Assembly: GCA_945860955.1 (NCBI GenBank)
Contig: CAMATH010000006.1
Coordinates: 43,094 to 107,093 of the forward strand
From: Planctomicrobium piriforme
GTDB taxonomy: Bacteria; Planctomycetota; Planctomycetia; Planctomycetales; Planctomycetaceae
DNA length: 64,000 bases
Direction: 5' to 3'
A program made the position numbers and the translations under genes. Of this stretch, positions 18,962 through 26,366 are shown piece by piece. The notes under the pieces are model-generated. The model did not search any database and was not told the origin of the DNA. It worked only from the letters and a program-made list of their open reading frames with translations. How positions within the stretch are numbered: position 1 is the stretch's first letter; each line of letters begins with the position of its first letter.

Positions 18962-20134
18962 ATGCATCCGTACGTCTTCAGGTTTCTTGCGGTCGGTTTC
19001 GCGTTCGCGATTGTCTCAACGACGCACGGGGCCGAACGCCCGTTGCCACGGGTTGACCCGGGTGATGTCGGCATGCGGGCCGAGGTGCTGGCGGAAATCG
19101 GTTCCAAGGTTGCTGCGGCGATCGAGCACCAACAGCTTCCCGGTTGTGTCGTCTTGATCGGGAGACACGGTCAGATCGCGTATTGGGAGTCATTCGGCGA
19201 CCGTCAGATCGAACCGCATCGGATACCGATGGACCGGGACGCCGTGTTCGATCTCGCGTCGCTCACGAAGCCAATCGCCACCGCGACGAGCGTGATGATC
19301 CTCGCGGACCGCGGTGTGTTAAACGTCGATGAGCCGGTGGCGCGCTACTGGCCCGAGTTCGCCGCCAGCGAAAAACAGGAGATCACCGTTCGGCACCTTC
19401 TGATCCACACCAGCGGCCTGATTCCCGACAACGCGCTGGATGACTACCAGCATGGTATCGAGGAGGCGTGGCGACGGATTGCCAACCTCGCGCCTCGGGT
19501 ACCGCTGGGTGAGAAATTCCAATACAGCGATGTCGGGTTTTTGGTTCTGGGGAAAGTTGTCGAACGGGTCTCGGGCAAGTCACTGGATGAATTCACGCGG
19601 GACGAGATCTTTCGGACACTGGGGATGAACGAAACCGGCTATCTGCCCGGACCGACACTGCGTGAACGAGCCGCTCCAGCGACGCAACGCGATGGTGCCT
19701 GGATCCAGGGAGAGGTCCACGATCCCCGCGCCCATCTTTTGGGAGGAGTCGCCGGTCACGCCGGGCTGTTTTCAACCGCTCAGGATCTGGCGGTTTACGC
19801 CTCGGCACTCACCGGCCGGGGCAAGTCCGGGAGTGACGCGTTGTTTTCGGCCAAGACCTGGGCGCTCATGACGGAATCGAACACGGTCCCCAACGGAATC
19901 CGGGCACTGGGCTGGGATCGCGCCACCGGCTACTCGATCAATCGCGGGTCAAAAATGTCTGCGCAAGCGTTCGGACACGGAGGGTTCACGGGAACGTCCC
20001 TCTGGCTTGATCCCGACCACGATCTGTTTGTCCTCTTCCTGAGCAATCGACTGCATCCCCACGGAAAGGGATCAGTCAATCGGCTCGCGGGAGAGATTGG
20101 CGACCTGGCCGTCGAGAGTCTGCGCGACCAGTGA
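18962..20134 (+). CDS. Secreted serine hydrolase, class C beta-lactamase / penicillin-binding-protein-like family
   Basis: 390 residues with a signal peptide ending near THG-AERP (residues ~22-24). The catalytic SxxK is S100-L-T-K103 (DLASLTKPIAT). The second motif reads YSDVGF in place of the YxN triad, and the third is HGGFTGTS near the C-terminus. These place it in the Pfam beta-lactamase family, which includes esterases and D-aminopeptidases as well as beta-lactamases, so antibiotic resistance should not be assumed. It starts 48 bases after the pyruvate carboxylase stop on the same strand, so read-through is possible, but no functional link is obvious. Confidence 0.88.
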   Translation: MHPYVFRFLAVGFAFAIVSTTHGAERPLPRVDPGDVGMRAEVLAEIGSKVAAAIEHQQLPGCVVLIGRHGQIAYWESFGDRQIEPHRIPMDRDAVFDLASLTKPIATATSVMILADRGVLNVDEPVARYWPEFAASEKQEITVRHLLIHTSGLIPDNALDDYQHGIEEAWRRIANLAPRVPLGEKFQYSDVGFLVLGKVVERVSGKSLDEFTRDEIFRTLGMNETGYLPGPTLRERAAPATQRDGAWIQGEVHDPRAHLLGGVAGHAGLFSTAQDLAVYASALTGRGKSGSDALFSAKTWALMTESNTVPNGIRALGWDRATGYSINRGSKMSAQAFGHGGFTGTSLWLDPDHDLFVLFLSNRLHPHGKGSVNRLAGEIGDLAVESLRDQ

Positions 20135-20179
20135 CCCCTGAGTTTCTTTCATCGACGACTTGGTTTCGAGGATTCGCAC

Positions 20180-21583
20180 ATGGCTGACGTTCGCAGTTTC
20201 GGAGCCGCCGGCGACGGCATGCAGGATGACACCGATGCCCTCCTGCATGCCGTCCGAGATGGCGATGGTATTCTCGAACTGGCACCACAGGGAGTCTACC
20301 GGATCTCGCGTCCCCTTGTGATTCCGCTGGAGAAATCGGGGCGGTTCGCGCTCCGCGGCGCGGGGGGGACGGCCAAGTTGATCATGGCGGGCCCCGGGCC
20401 GGCGATTCACTTGGTGGGAACCCACGCGAAGACCGCCGACCCGGCCGACTTTCAGCCGATCGTCTGGAGCCAAGAACGGATGCCGACGATCGCCGACGTG
20501 GAAATCGAAGGGGCGCATCCCGAAGCCGACGGTGTCAGAATCGAAGCGGTGATGCAGGCGACGCTTTCGGGCGTGCTGATTCGCAAGGTGCGGACCGCGG
20601 TCCATGTCACGGGTCGGGCCCGCAATCTGCTCATCGGGCAGTGCCACTTCTACAACAACACCGGCGTCGGCGTGCATTTCGATCGCGTCAATCTGCACCA
20701 GGCGATCATCACCGGGTCGCATATCAGCTACTGTCGACTCGGGGGAGTGCGGATTGAAGACAGCGAAGTGCGTAATCTGCAGATCACCGGCAACGACATT
20801 GAATACAACAATAACAAGGCGCACAAAGTCCCTGGTGCCGACGCCGAACCAACCGCCGAAATCTTCATCGACTGCCGGGCTGGCTCAATTCGCGAAGGAA
20901 CGATCGCCAGCAACACCCTGCAGGCGACCTACAGCCCGGGTGGCTCGAATATCCGCATGATTGGTGCCGGCCCCGACAAAAATCACAAGGTGGGACTGTT
21001 CACAATCTCGGGAAATCTCATCGGAAGTCAGGAGAACAACATCCACCTGACGTCGGTGCGCGGCGTCGCGATTTCGGGCAACGTGATCTACAGCGGGCAC
21101 TCTCGCAATCTGTTGCTGGAACATTGCCGGAATGTCGTTGTGGGGAGCAATGTGTTCGATCACAATCCCGACTACGAACCGAACGAGCTGTGTACCGGAA
21201 TCCGACTGGTCGACAGTGCCGACTGTTCGCTGTCGGGGCTGGTGATTCAAGATTGCCAGGCGGGTCGCCACACCGTGAAAGACGCGGGACCGCAGGAACG
21301 TCAGGCGCTGTTGGAGCTGGAACGCTGCCGTCGCATCAGTGTCACCGGGTCGCAAATTCTGGAAGGGGCACCGGTCGGCATCGCGCTCAACGAATGTGCC
21401 GACGTCGTGATTCAAGGCTGCACGATTCTCGACGGTCGCGCCATGCCTCTCATGCAGCATGCCATCCGCTGGACAGGTGAGGGGTCTGGAAACCTGATTT
21501 CGCAGTGCCGGCTGGGGGGAACAACCTCGGCGATCGATGCGCCGAAGCATGTCCGCCGTTGGCATATTCTGGAGGGGGCGTAG
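20180..21583 (+). CDS. Right-handed parallel beta-helix protein (pectate-lyase superfamily)
   Basis: 467 residues from the ATG at 20180. The N-terminus (ADVRSFGAAGDGMQDDTDAL) is the classic opening of the Pectate_lyase_3/rhamnogalacturonase-type beta-helix, usually followed by a polysaccharide-active helix. Repeated N-x-I/V-x-x-N-x-I coils follow (GNDIEYNNN, SGNLIGSQENNIHL, SGNVIYSGHSRNLLLEHC, VVGSNVFDHN). No signal peptide is visible, which is unusual for an extracellular polysaccharide-active protein; it may be exported another way or act inside the cell. The substrate cannot be read from the sequence. It lies 46 bases after the serine hydrolase and may share its transcript. Confidence 0.83.
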   Translation: MADVRSFGAAGDGMQDDTDALLHAVRDGDGILELAPQGVYRISRPLVIPLEKSGRFALRGAGGTAKLIMAGPGPAIHLVGTHAKTADPADFQPIVWSQERMPTIADVEIEGAHPEADGVRIEAVMQATLSGVLIRKVRTAVHVTGRARNLLIGQCHFYNNTGVGVHFDRVNLHQAIITGSHISYCRLGGVRIEDSEVRNLQITGNDIEYNNNKAHKVPGADAEPTAEIFIDCRAGSIREGTIASNTLQATYSPGGSNIRMIGAGPDKNHKVGLFTISGNLIGSQENNIHLTSVRGVAISGNVIYSGHSRNLLLEHCRNVVVGSNVFDHNPDYEPNELCTGIRLVDSADCSLSGLVIQDCQAGRHTVKDAGPQERQALLELERCRRISVTGSQILEGAPVGIALNECADVVIQGCTILDGRAMPLMQHAIRWTGEGSGNLISQCRLGGTTSAIDAPKHVRRWHILEGA

Positions 21584-21856
21584 GACTGGAGCTTGTGACG
21601 ATTCAGAGGCCCGTCCTACGGCGACCTGTACCCAACTTCTGAATGCAGGCCGCCTGGAGTATTCACGCACTGCCGGTGCCGCCAGGAAGCGTCGGCGGAC
21701 AGCCAGTTCCTCGTCATTGTCTCGATCAGTGACAATAGCAGTTGGAAATCGGATTGATTTTTCGGAATTGCGCCAAGAATCCGCTTGTTCGGCAGTCTAA
21801 CTTACCAACCACAACCGTCGGGCGGAATGATGCCTCGCATTTGAACATGCGTCGGG

Positions 21857-22561
21857 GTGTTTCCGATAAACCGCGTTCGTCAAAAAGCGGACACCGTCCA
21901 CTGCGACCTGACAGCCGCGGCCCAGTCGCAATGTCGCCGGATCGACCACTTCGCGCATCCTTCCCCATCGGCGACCTTTCTCGCTGTTCCTTTCGCGTAC
22001 CAACCCTTGACCGAAGCCGACTCTGAACTGTTGAAGGCGATTCAGGCGACCCGGTCGCGTGAAGCGCTCAATCAACTGGTGGCCCGCCACATCGATCGGG
22101 TGCGACGGGTCATTCGCGGCATGGTCGCCTCCGACTCCACGGTTGATGACCTCGTTCAAGAGACGTTTTTACGCGCGACACGGGGGATTTCCGACTTTCT
22201 CGGCGATTCTTCTGTCGCCACCTGGCTGACACGCATCGCAATCCATGTCGCCCTCGATCACTGTGACCGACAAAAACGCGACCGGCTGAGTTTTCACAAC
22301 GAATTGCTCGCGTCGGCACCGGCCCGTCCCAGTTCCGACCCCCTGGAACGAGCCGTCAGTGCCGAGGCGGAGTCCACCATCCAACGAGCACTCCTCGCGC
22401 TTCCCGCGACCCTCCGAGCGGCCATCGTTCTCACCGCATTCGAGCGCTTGTCGCCTTCTGAGGCCGCAGAGATCGAACAATGCCCGCTCGGAACCATGTA
22501 CTGGCGAATTCATGAAGCCCGCAATCAATTGCGCGTCCAACTCGCGGAGTACTTCGAATGA
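21857..22561 (+). CDS. RNA polymerase sigma factor, ECF-like (sigma-70 family)
   Basis: Region 2 is LNQLVARHIDRVRRVIRGMV...VDDLVQETFLRA with FLGDSSVATWLTRIAIHVALDH (region 2.3-2.4). Region 4 is ALLALPATLRAAIVLTAFERLSPSEAAEIEQCPLGTMYWRIHEARNQLR, the helix-turn-helix that reads the -35 element. The start is uncertain: GTG at 21857 gives 234 residues, but the first ~50 do not look conserved, and TTG at 22007 gives 184, the normal ECF length. The 3' end overlaps the next gene by four bases (ATGA), so the downstream membrane protein is translationally coupled, as anti-sigma factors often are. Confidence 0.87.
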   Translation: MFPINRVRQKADTVHCDLTAAAQSQCRRIDHFAHPSPSATFLAVPFAYQPLTEADSELLKAIQATRSREALNQLVARHIDRVRRVIRGMVASDSTVDDLVQETFLRATRGISDFLGDSSVATWLTRIAIHVALDHCDRQKRDRLSFHNELLASAPARPSSDPLERAVSAEAESTIQRALLALPATLRAAIVLTAFERLSPSEAAEIEQCPLGTMYWRIHEARNQLRVQLAEYFE

Positions 22562-23451
22562 CTGACGAATTTCCCCCGCCTGCCGATCCCCAACTCGACA
22601 CATTGCTGTCGGAGTGGTTCTTCCATGGCGAACCGACCCCGAGTCAGTCTCGCGAACTTTGCGAGCAAATTGTCGACCGTTGTGTCACCGCGCTGCGGGA
22701 GACGGAGTCCACCGCTGATGCCGAATCGACGGTCACGTTTCCCGTCTCTTCACCTCGACCGGCCGCGACGATGCGGGCCGAATTGACACCAGATCCTGCG
22801 AACCGCGGAACCAGGCGACGGACCACCCTCCGCCCACGGTTTGCCGAATTTGCGGTCTGCGCGACACTGCTGCTCACCGTGGTGGGGCTGTGGTGGTCTC
22901 CGTTGCCGGAAGTTTCGAGACCGGCACTGGAAACGAGCCTGGAATCTCTGCACGACACCGCCGAGGGACAGGCCCGCTTGCTGCATGCCTGCCAGGACCT
23001 GTTCGCAGACCAACTCGCCTGGGTCGCCGACTCCCAGTCTCAAACGGAAGTCGGGTTGAGAGAATCGCCTAGTTCCGACGCAGTCGATCCTCTGGGAATT
23101 CGAGTCGCACTCGCGCGGCGGAAGCGAGGATCACGCAACTGGAATCTTGTCTGGACAACCGACATCGTCACCACAAGCAGCCAGCCAGTTCGGCCCGAAA
23201 AGGCAGTGGCGGACGCCCGTTTAGGCGACGTGAATCCCATCAGTGAACTGTGGGCCTATCGCCTTCCCGATGGTCTCGTCTACGTCGAGTCTCGCGTTCG
23301 ATTCGATCCCCCCCGATCGAACCCGGAACAATCGATCGGCCTGCTGGAACCCGATCAGCCCACGCTCGTCGCCAGGGTGAACGCCAATGGAGATGAATAT
23401 CGACTCTACCATACTGTCGCCGATCTGGCGGCGAAGGATCTTTCACGATGA
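22558..23451 (+). CDS. Single-pass membrane protein, candidate anti-sigma factor
   Basis: 297 residues. A soluble N-terminal ~95 residues with a Glu/Arg-rich helical segment precede one TM helix (FAVCATLLLTVVGLWW, ~97-115), followed by a ~180-residue extracytoplasmic domain. It starts inside the sigma-factor stop codon (ATGA overlap) and ends inside the start of the next gene (another ATGA overlap). Cytoplasmic domain-TM-periplasmic domain topology next to an ECF sigma gene fits an anti-sigma factor. No zinc-binding HxxxCxxC motif is present, so it is not the ZAS type, and the role is an inference from context. Confidence 0.7.
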   Translation: MTDEFPPPADPQLDTLLSEWFFHGEPTPSQSRELCEQIVDRCVTALRETESTADAESTVTFPVSSPRPAATMRAELTPDPANRGTRRRTTLRPRFAEFAVCATLLLTVVGLWWSPLPEVSRPALETSLESLHDTAEGQARLLHACQDLFADQLAWVADSQSQTEVGLRESPSSDAVDPLGIRVALARRKRGSRNWNLVWTTDIVTTSSQPVRPEKAVADARLGDVNPISELWAYRLPDGLVYVESRVRFDPPRSNPEQSIGLLEPDQPTLVARVNANGDEYRLYHTVADLAAKDLSR

Positions 23452-24494
23452 CCGACCACTTCGCAGGCTCCGTGTCACGGCGATCATTCGTTGTCGGAGT
23501 CGCCAGCACGGGTTTCGCCACGGCGATCCAGGCGGGTGAAGTCCAGGATCCAAGCAGCGACGCCGCCAATGTTCCAGGCCGAAATCGGACCGAGCCGGTC
23601 AGGGAGGGCCAATGGATTTGGCGAGAACCCTCCACCGCGATCTTTTCCGATACCCCGACAGCATTCCACTGCACCATTGCCGACCCGTTACCAAAAACCG
23701 CGACGTTATCCTGGCGGTGGAGTATTGGCCCGGCGACGGCGCAAGCGGGGGAGACGGTGTTCGATGTCGAGCGGGGAGCGACAGTTCAGCTCGCTGCCCA
23801 GGGACTGAAGCCTGGACTGGTCCACGAGACGCAACTCGATCTCGAAATCACCCCGACAGTAATAGGGGGGACAGCGAAACGAACGGTCTGGCTCTGTTCG
23901 CCCGACGTCTTCCATGACCGTCAGCAGTGGCTGAAGTCGTTGGATATTCATCTGTTTGACTTGGCAGGTACACTCGCAACGCGATTGAAGACTGCGAGAG
24001 TTCCATTCCAACGGGATCTCGAACTCAAAGCGCTCGACCGACTGACCACCGGCCTGTTGATCGTGGCCGAAAACAACAAGGTCACCGACGACACACTGGC
24101 GAAGATTGCCTGGAATCTTGTGCAACGCGGTGTGTCGGTCTTGTGGATCGCGCCGACGGCTCTGGAACTCCCCGATCCCACATCGGACAACGGTGCGACA
24201 CCCCCGCGGGAATTTCATTTGCGTCGCGAGGAGTTCGTCACGGAACTCGACAAGCGATTCTCGGCAGCCCCCTGGAGTGACCCGGCGACCATTCGCCGCT
24301 GGAGCCCGGCGTGTGGGCGATCACGGGTTGTCTGGCGAGAGAGTAGTAGCCCGGTCGGCTGGTCTTGGATTGAAGGGATCTGGCCGAATCGAGCGCGACT
24401 GGTTGTCTGTGGGTTGCCGCTTGTGCCGTTGTGGGATCTCGACCCGACGCCCCGCTATTTGTTGCTGAAACTGCTGGAGCGATTTCAAACTTGA
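23448..24494 (+). CDS. Tat-exported protein of unknown function, third gene of the sigma-factor operon
   Basis: 348 residues. The N-terminus SRRSFVVGVASTGFATAIQA is a twin-arginine signal (S-R-R-x-F-x-x). The mature part shows beta-rich stretches (TLSWRWSIGPATAQAGETVF) followed by a mixed alpha/beta part with LLIVAENNKVTDD and VSVLWIAPTALELP, which reads like a Rossmann-type or glutamine-amidotransferase-like half. I do not recognise the family. It is translationally coupled to the preceding TM protein (ATGA), so it is probably part of the same signalling unit, for example a periplasmic ligand or sensor. A repeat element begins immediately after its stop. Confidence 0.65.
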   Translation: MTDHFAGSVSRRSFVVGVASTGFATAIQAGEVQDPSSDAANVPGRNRTEPVREGQWIWREPSTAIFSDTPTAFHCTIADPLPKTATLSWRWSIGPATAQAGETVFDVERGATVQLAAQGLKPGLVHETQLDLEITPTVIGGTAKRTVWLCSPDVFHDRQQWLKSLDIHLFDLAGTLATRLKTARVPFQRDLELKALDRLTTGLLIVAENNKVTDDTLAKIAWNLVQRGVSVLWIAPTALELPDPTSDNGATPPREFHLRREEFVTELDKRFSAAPWSDPATIRRWSPACGRSRVVWRESSSPVGWSWIEGIWPNRARLVVCGLPLVPLWDLDPTPRYLLLKLLERFQT

Positions 24495-24495
24495 T

Positions 24496-24613
24496 CGGCA
24501 GAGCGAAGATCTGATTCACCATCCACCCGAGGTGGATGGGGTCTTGCGCGAATTCCACCGATTTTTCTAGCCGCCGATCTCGTTCACCATCCGGGCAAGC
24601 CGGATGGGGTCTC
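24496..24613 (+). repeat. Mobile-element-like repeat family, copy 2 (left half only)
   Basis: It contains GCAGAGCGAAGATCTGATTC, hairpin CCATCCACC-CGAG-GTGGATGG and a second hairpin CCATCCGG-GCAAG-CCGGATGG. The same order is seen at 26067-26190 and, inverted, at 40284-40412. It begins within two bases of the preceding stop codon and ends 78 bases before the CsgG-like start. No core or terminal repeat is present. Confidence 0.78.
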
Positions 24614-24690
24614 CAGGCGCGTGTCGCGTGAATCCTCCATTGAATCGCACCGCTTTCTCTTCCCTCTTCCGTCCTGAGGAGCCCCGACCC

Positions 24691-25668
24691 ATGATTCGTC
24701 GCACATTTCTCTCGTTGACCGTACTGGCCGTAACGCTTGCATTTCCAGAATGGGCGTTGTCCCAGGATCCCCCGAAGGCCGATCCTCCGCCGACGCTGCA
24801 CACCGTCGCCATCCTGCCGTTTCAGGAGCGTGGCCGGGAAGTGGAAGAGCTGGGGGGAAAGATCTCTGACCTGCTCCTCAAAGACCTGCTGCTGGATCCC
24901 GAACTGTATGTAGTCGAACGGCAGGATTTGAAGAAGATTCTCGAGGAACAGGAGCTGGGGGTAGCGGGACTGGCCGATCCGCAGTCTGCCGCCGCCGTCG
25001 GCCGTTTGACCGGAGCCAAAGTGCTGATCAATGGATCGGTGTTTCAGTTGACCGACACGTTGTATGTGGTGGTCAAACTCGTGGGGACCGAGAACGGACG
25101 CGTTCTGGCCGCTTCAGTCAAAGGGAACGCGACCGGGGATCTCGACGCACTCGTGGAACAGCTTTCGCGCAAGGTGATCGCCGAGTTGCGTAAAGAGGGG
25201 AGCGACCTGATTCCCGCCCCGATACTCCAGGCAGACCGCATCGCGGCCATCCGCAAGAAACTCGGGGACACACCGCGCCCCACAGTCTGGATCGACGTCA
25301 CGGAACGGCACGTGGGACAGCCGGCGATCGACCCGGCGGCGGCGACGGAACTGGCCTACTACTGCACAGAACTCGGTTTCCAGGTGATCGATCGTCAACA
25401 GGGGTCGAAGAACGACGCGACGATTTTGTTGGTGGGAGAGGGGTTCAGCCAGTTCGCGTCGAAACACGGAAATCTGGTCTCGGTGAAAGCTCGCCTTGAG
25501 TTGAAAGCGGTCGACCGGGTAACTGGCCGGGTACTGGCGGTTGATCGACAATCCACCGTCGTCGCCGACGCGGCCGAATTGATCGCCTCGAAGTCAGCAC
25601 TCCAGGAAGCCACCGCCCGGATCGCCACCCGACTACTCCCAGCGATGCTGAAGCCACAGGCGAAGTAG
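24691..25668 (+). CDS. Secreted CsgG-family protein
   Basis: 325 residues from the ATG at 24691, which has GAGGAG at 24675-24680; the frame extends upstream through the repeat element but that part is not coding-like. The signal peptide (MIRRTFLSLTVLAVTLAFPE) is cleaved near ALS-QDP. The domain TVAILPFQERG...LLLKDLLLDPELYVVERQDLKKILEEQELG...GRLTGAKVLINGSV is the CsgG/curli-assembly-like fold, also found in outer-membrane and periplasmic lipoproteins. No lipobox cysteine is seen, so it is a soluble variant. A second domain (~205-325) repeats the alpha/beta pattern more weakly. It pairs with the larger paralogue at 26367. Confidence 0.83.
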   Translation: MIRRTFLSLTVLAVTLAFPEWALSQDPPKADPPPTLHTVAILPFQERGREVEELGGKISDLLLKDLLLDPELYVVERQDLKKILEEQELGVAGLADPQSAAAVGRLTGAKVLINGSVFQLTDTLYVVVKLVGTENGRVLAASVKGNATGDLDALVEQLSRKVIAELRKEGSDLIPAPILQADRIAAIRKKLGDTPRPTVWIDVTERHVGQPAIDPAAATELAYYCTELGFQVIDRQQGSKNDATILLVGEGFSQFASKHGNLVSVKARLELKAVDRVTGRVLAVDRQSTVVADAAELIASKSALQEATARIATRLLPAMLKPQAK

Positions 25669-25714
25669 ATGATTAGTGTCAAATTCGAAAACACCGGCAG
25701 TCGCCAGCCACCAG

Positions 25715-26226
25715 CTATACTCCACACGGCCGAAAACGCGACATTGCACTTGAGCTGGATGGGGTCGTAGGCGAGCCGGTTTGCGGCTGGTTTTGGTGAC
25801 GGCCCCATCCGCCTTGAGCGGATGGGGAGAAAGATCGATGGCTAGCCACAAACCCCATTGCGCGGTCCAGACCCCATCCACCTTGTGTGGATTGGTGAAT
25901 CAGATCTTCGCTCTGTCTGCCACCCACGACGTCGGTAACCAAGTCAACGGGTGCCACCGGCGATGTCATGCTTTATGCGCGACACGACTGCTTTTCGCTT
26001 TCTCTGCGACAATTGATGACCAATCGACTTGCGATCCGGACCGGTTTTGCTTGACACCGATCTTATCTGACAGAGCGAGGATCTCATTCACCAATCCACA
26101 CGAGGTGGATGGGGTCTTGCTCGAGAGTGGGGGGATTTTCTAGCTGCCGATCTCATTCACCATCCGGGCGAGCCGGATGGGGTCTGGGGACGCGAATCGA
26201 ATGATCTGACGCCGTGCGGAGTATTC
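25715..26226. mobile_element. MITE-like composite element, copy 3 (512 bp, terminal inverted repeats)
   Basis: The outer ends are inverted: ATACTCCACACGGC (25717-25730) and GCCGTGCGGAGTAT (near 26210-26224), one mismatch in 14. Inside are hairpins on both flanks and two ~51-bp inverted repeats (25869-25919 and 26067-26117) around a ~147-bp core. The reverse complement of the whole inner part matches 40362-40610. The forward frame 25781-26143 stays open and is related to the frame in copy 4, but looks like nothing known. This accounts for most of the 700-base gap between the two CsgG-like genes. No flanking target-site duplication was recognisable by eye. Confidence 0.72.
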
Positions 26227-26278
26227 CACATACACCATTGGACACTGGACCCATGCCTCAAAAATTCCCAGGGGGGGT

Positions 26279-26303
26279 CTGTGGGGGACAGAGTCCCCCA
26301 CAG
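26279..26303. other. Perfect hairpin upstream of the large CsgG-like gene
   Basis: CTGTGGGGGAC (26279-26289), loop AGA, GTCCCCCACAG (26293-26303). It lies between the mobile-element-like repeat and the start at 26367. With no U-tract it is more likely a 5'-UTR structure or repeat remnant than a terminator. Confidence 0.6.
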
Positions 26304-26366
26304 CTTCCGCAGACCGGCTTCATCCATTGTGTAGCGGGAGTCCAAAACGTGCATCACAAACCGTCC

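Noticed and set aside
18962..20134. Serine hydrolase as a beta-lactamase resistance gene
   Set aside because: The SxxK family is mostly esterases and peptidases in environmental bacteria, and the second motif is YSD rather than YxN.
25781..26143. ORF inside the composite element as a real gene
   Set aside because: The related frames are shared across copies, but the sequence is dominated by hairpins and has no SD site or protein-like motif.
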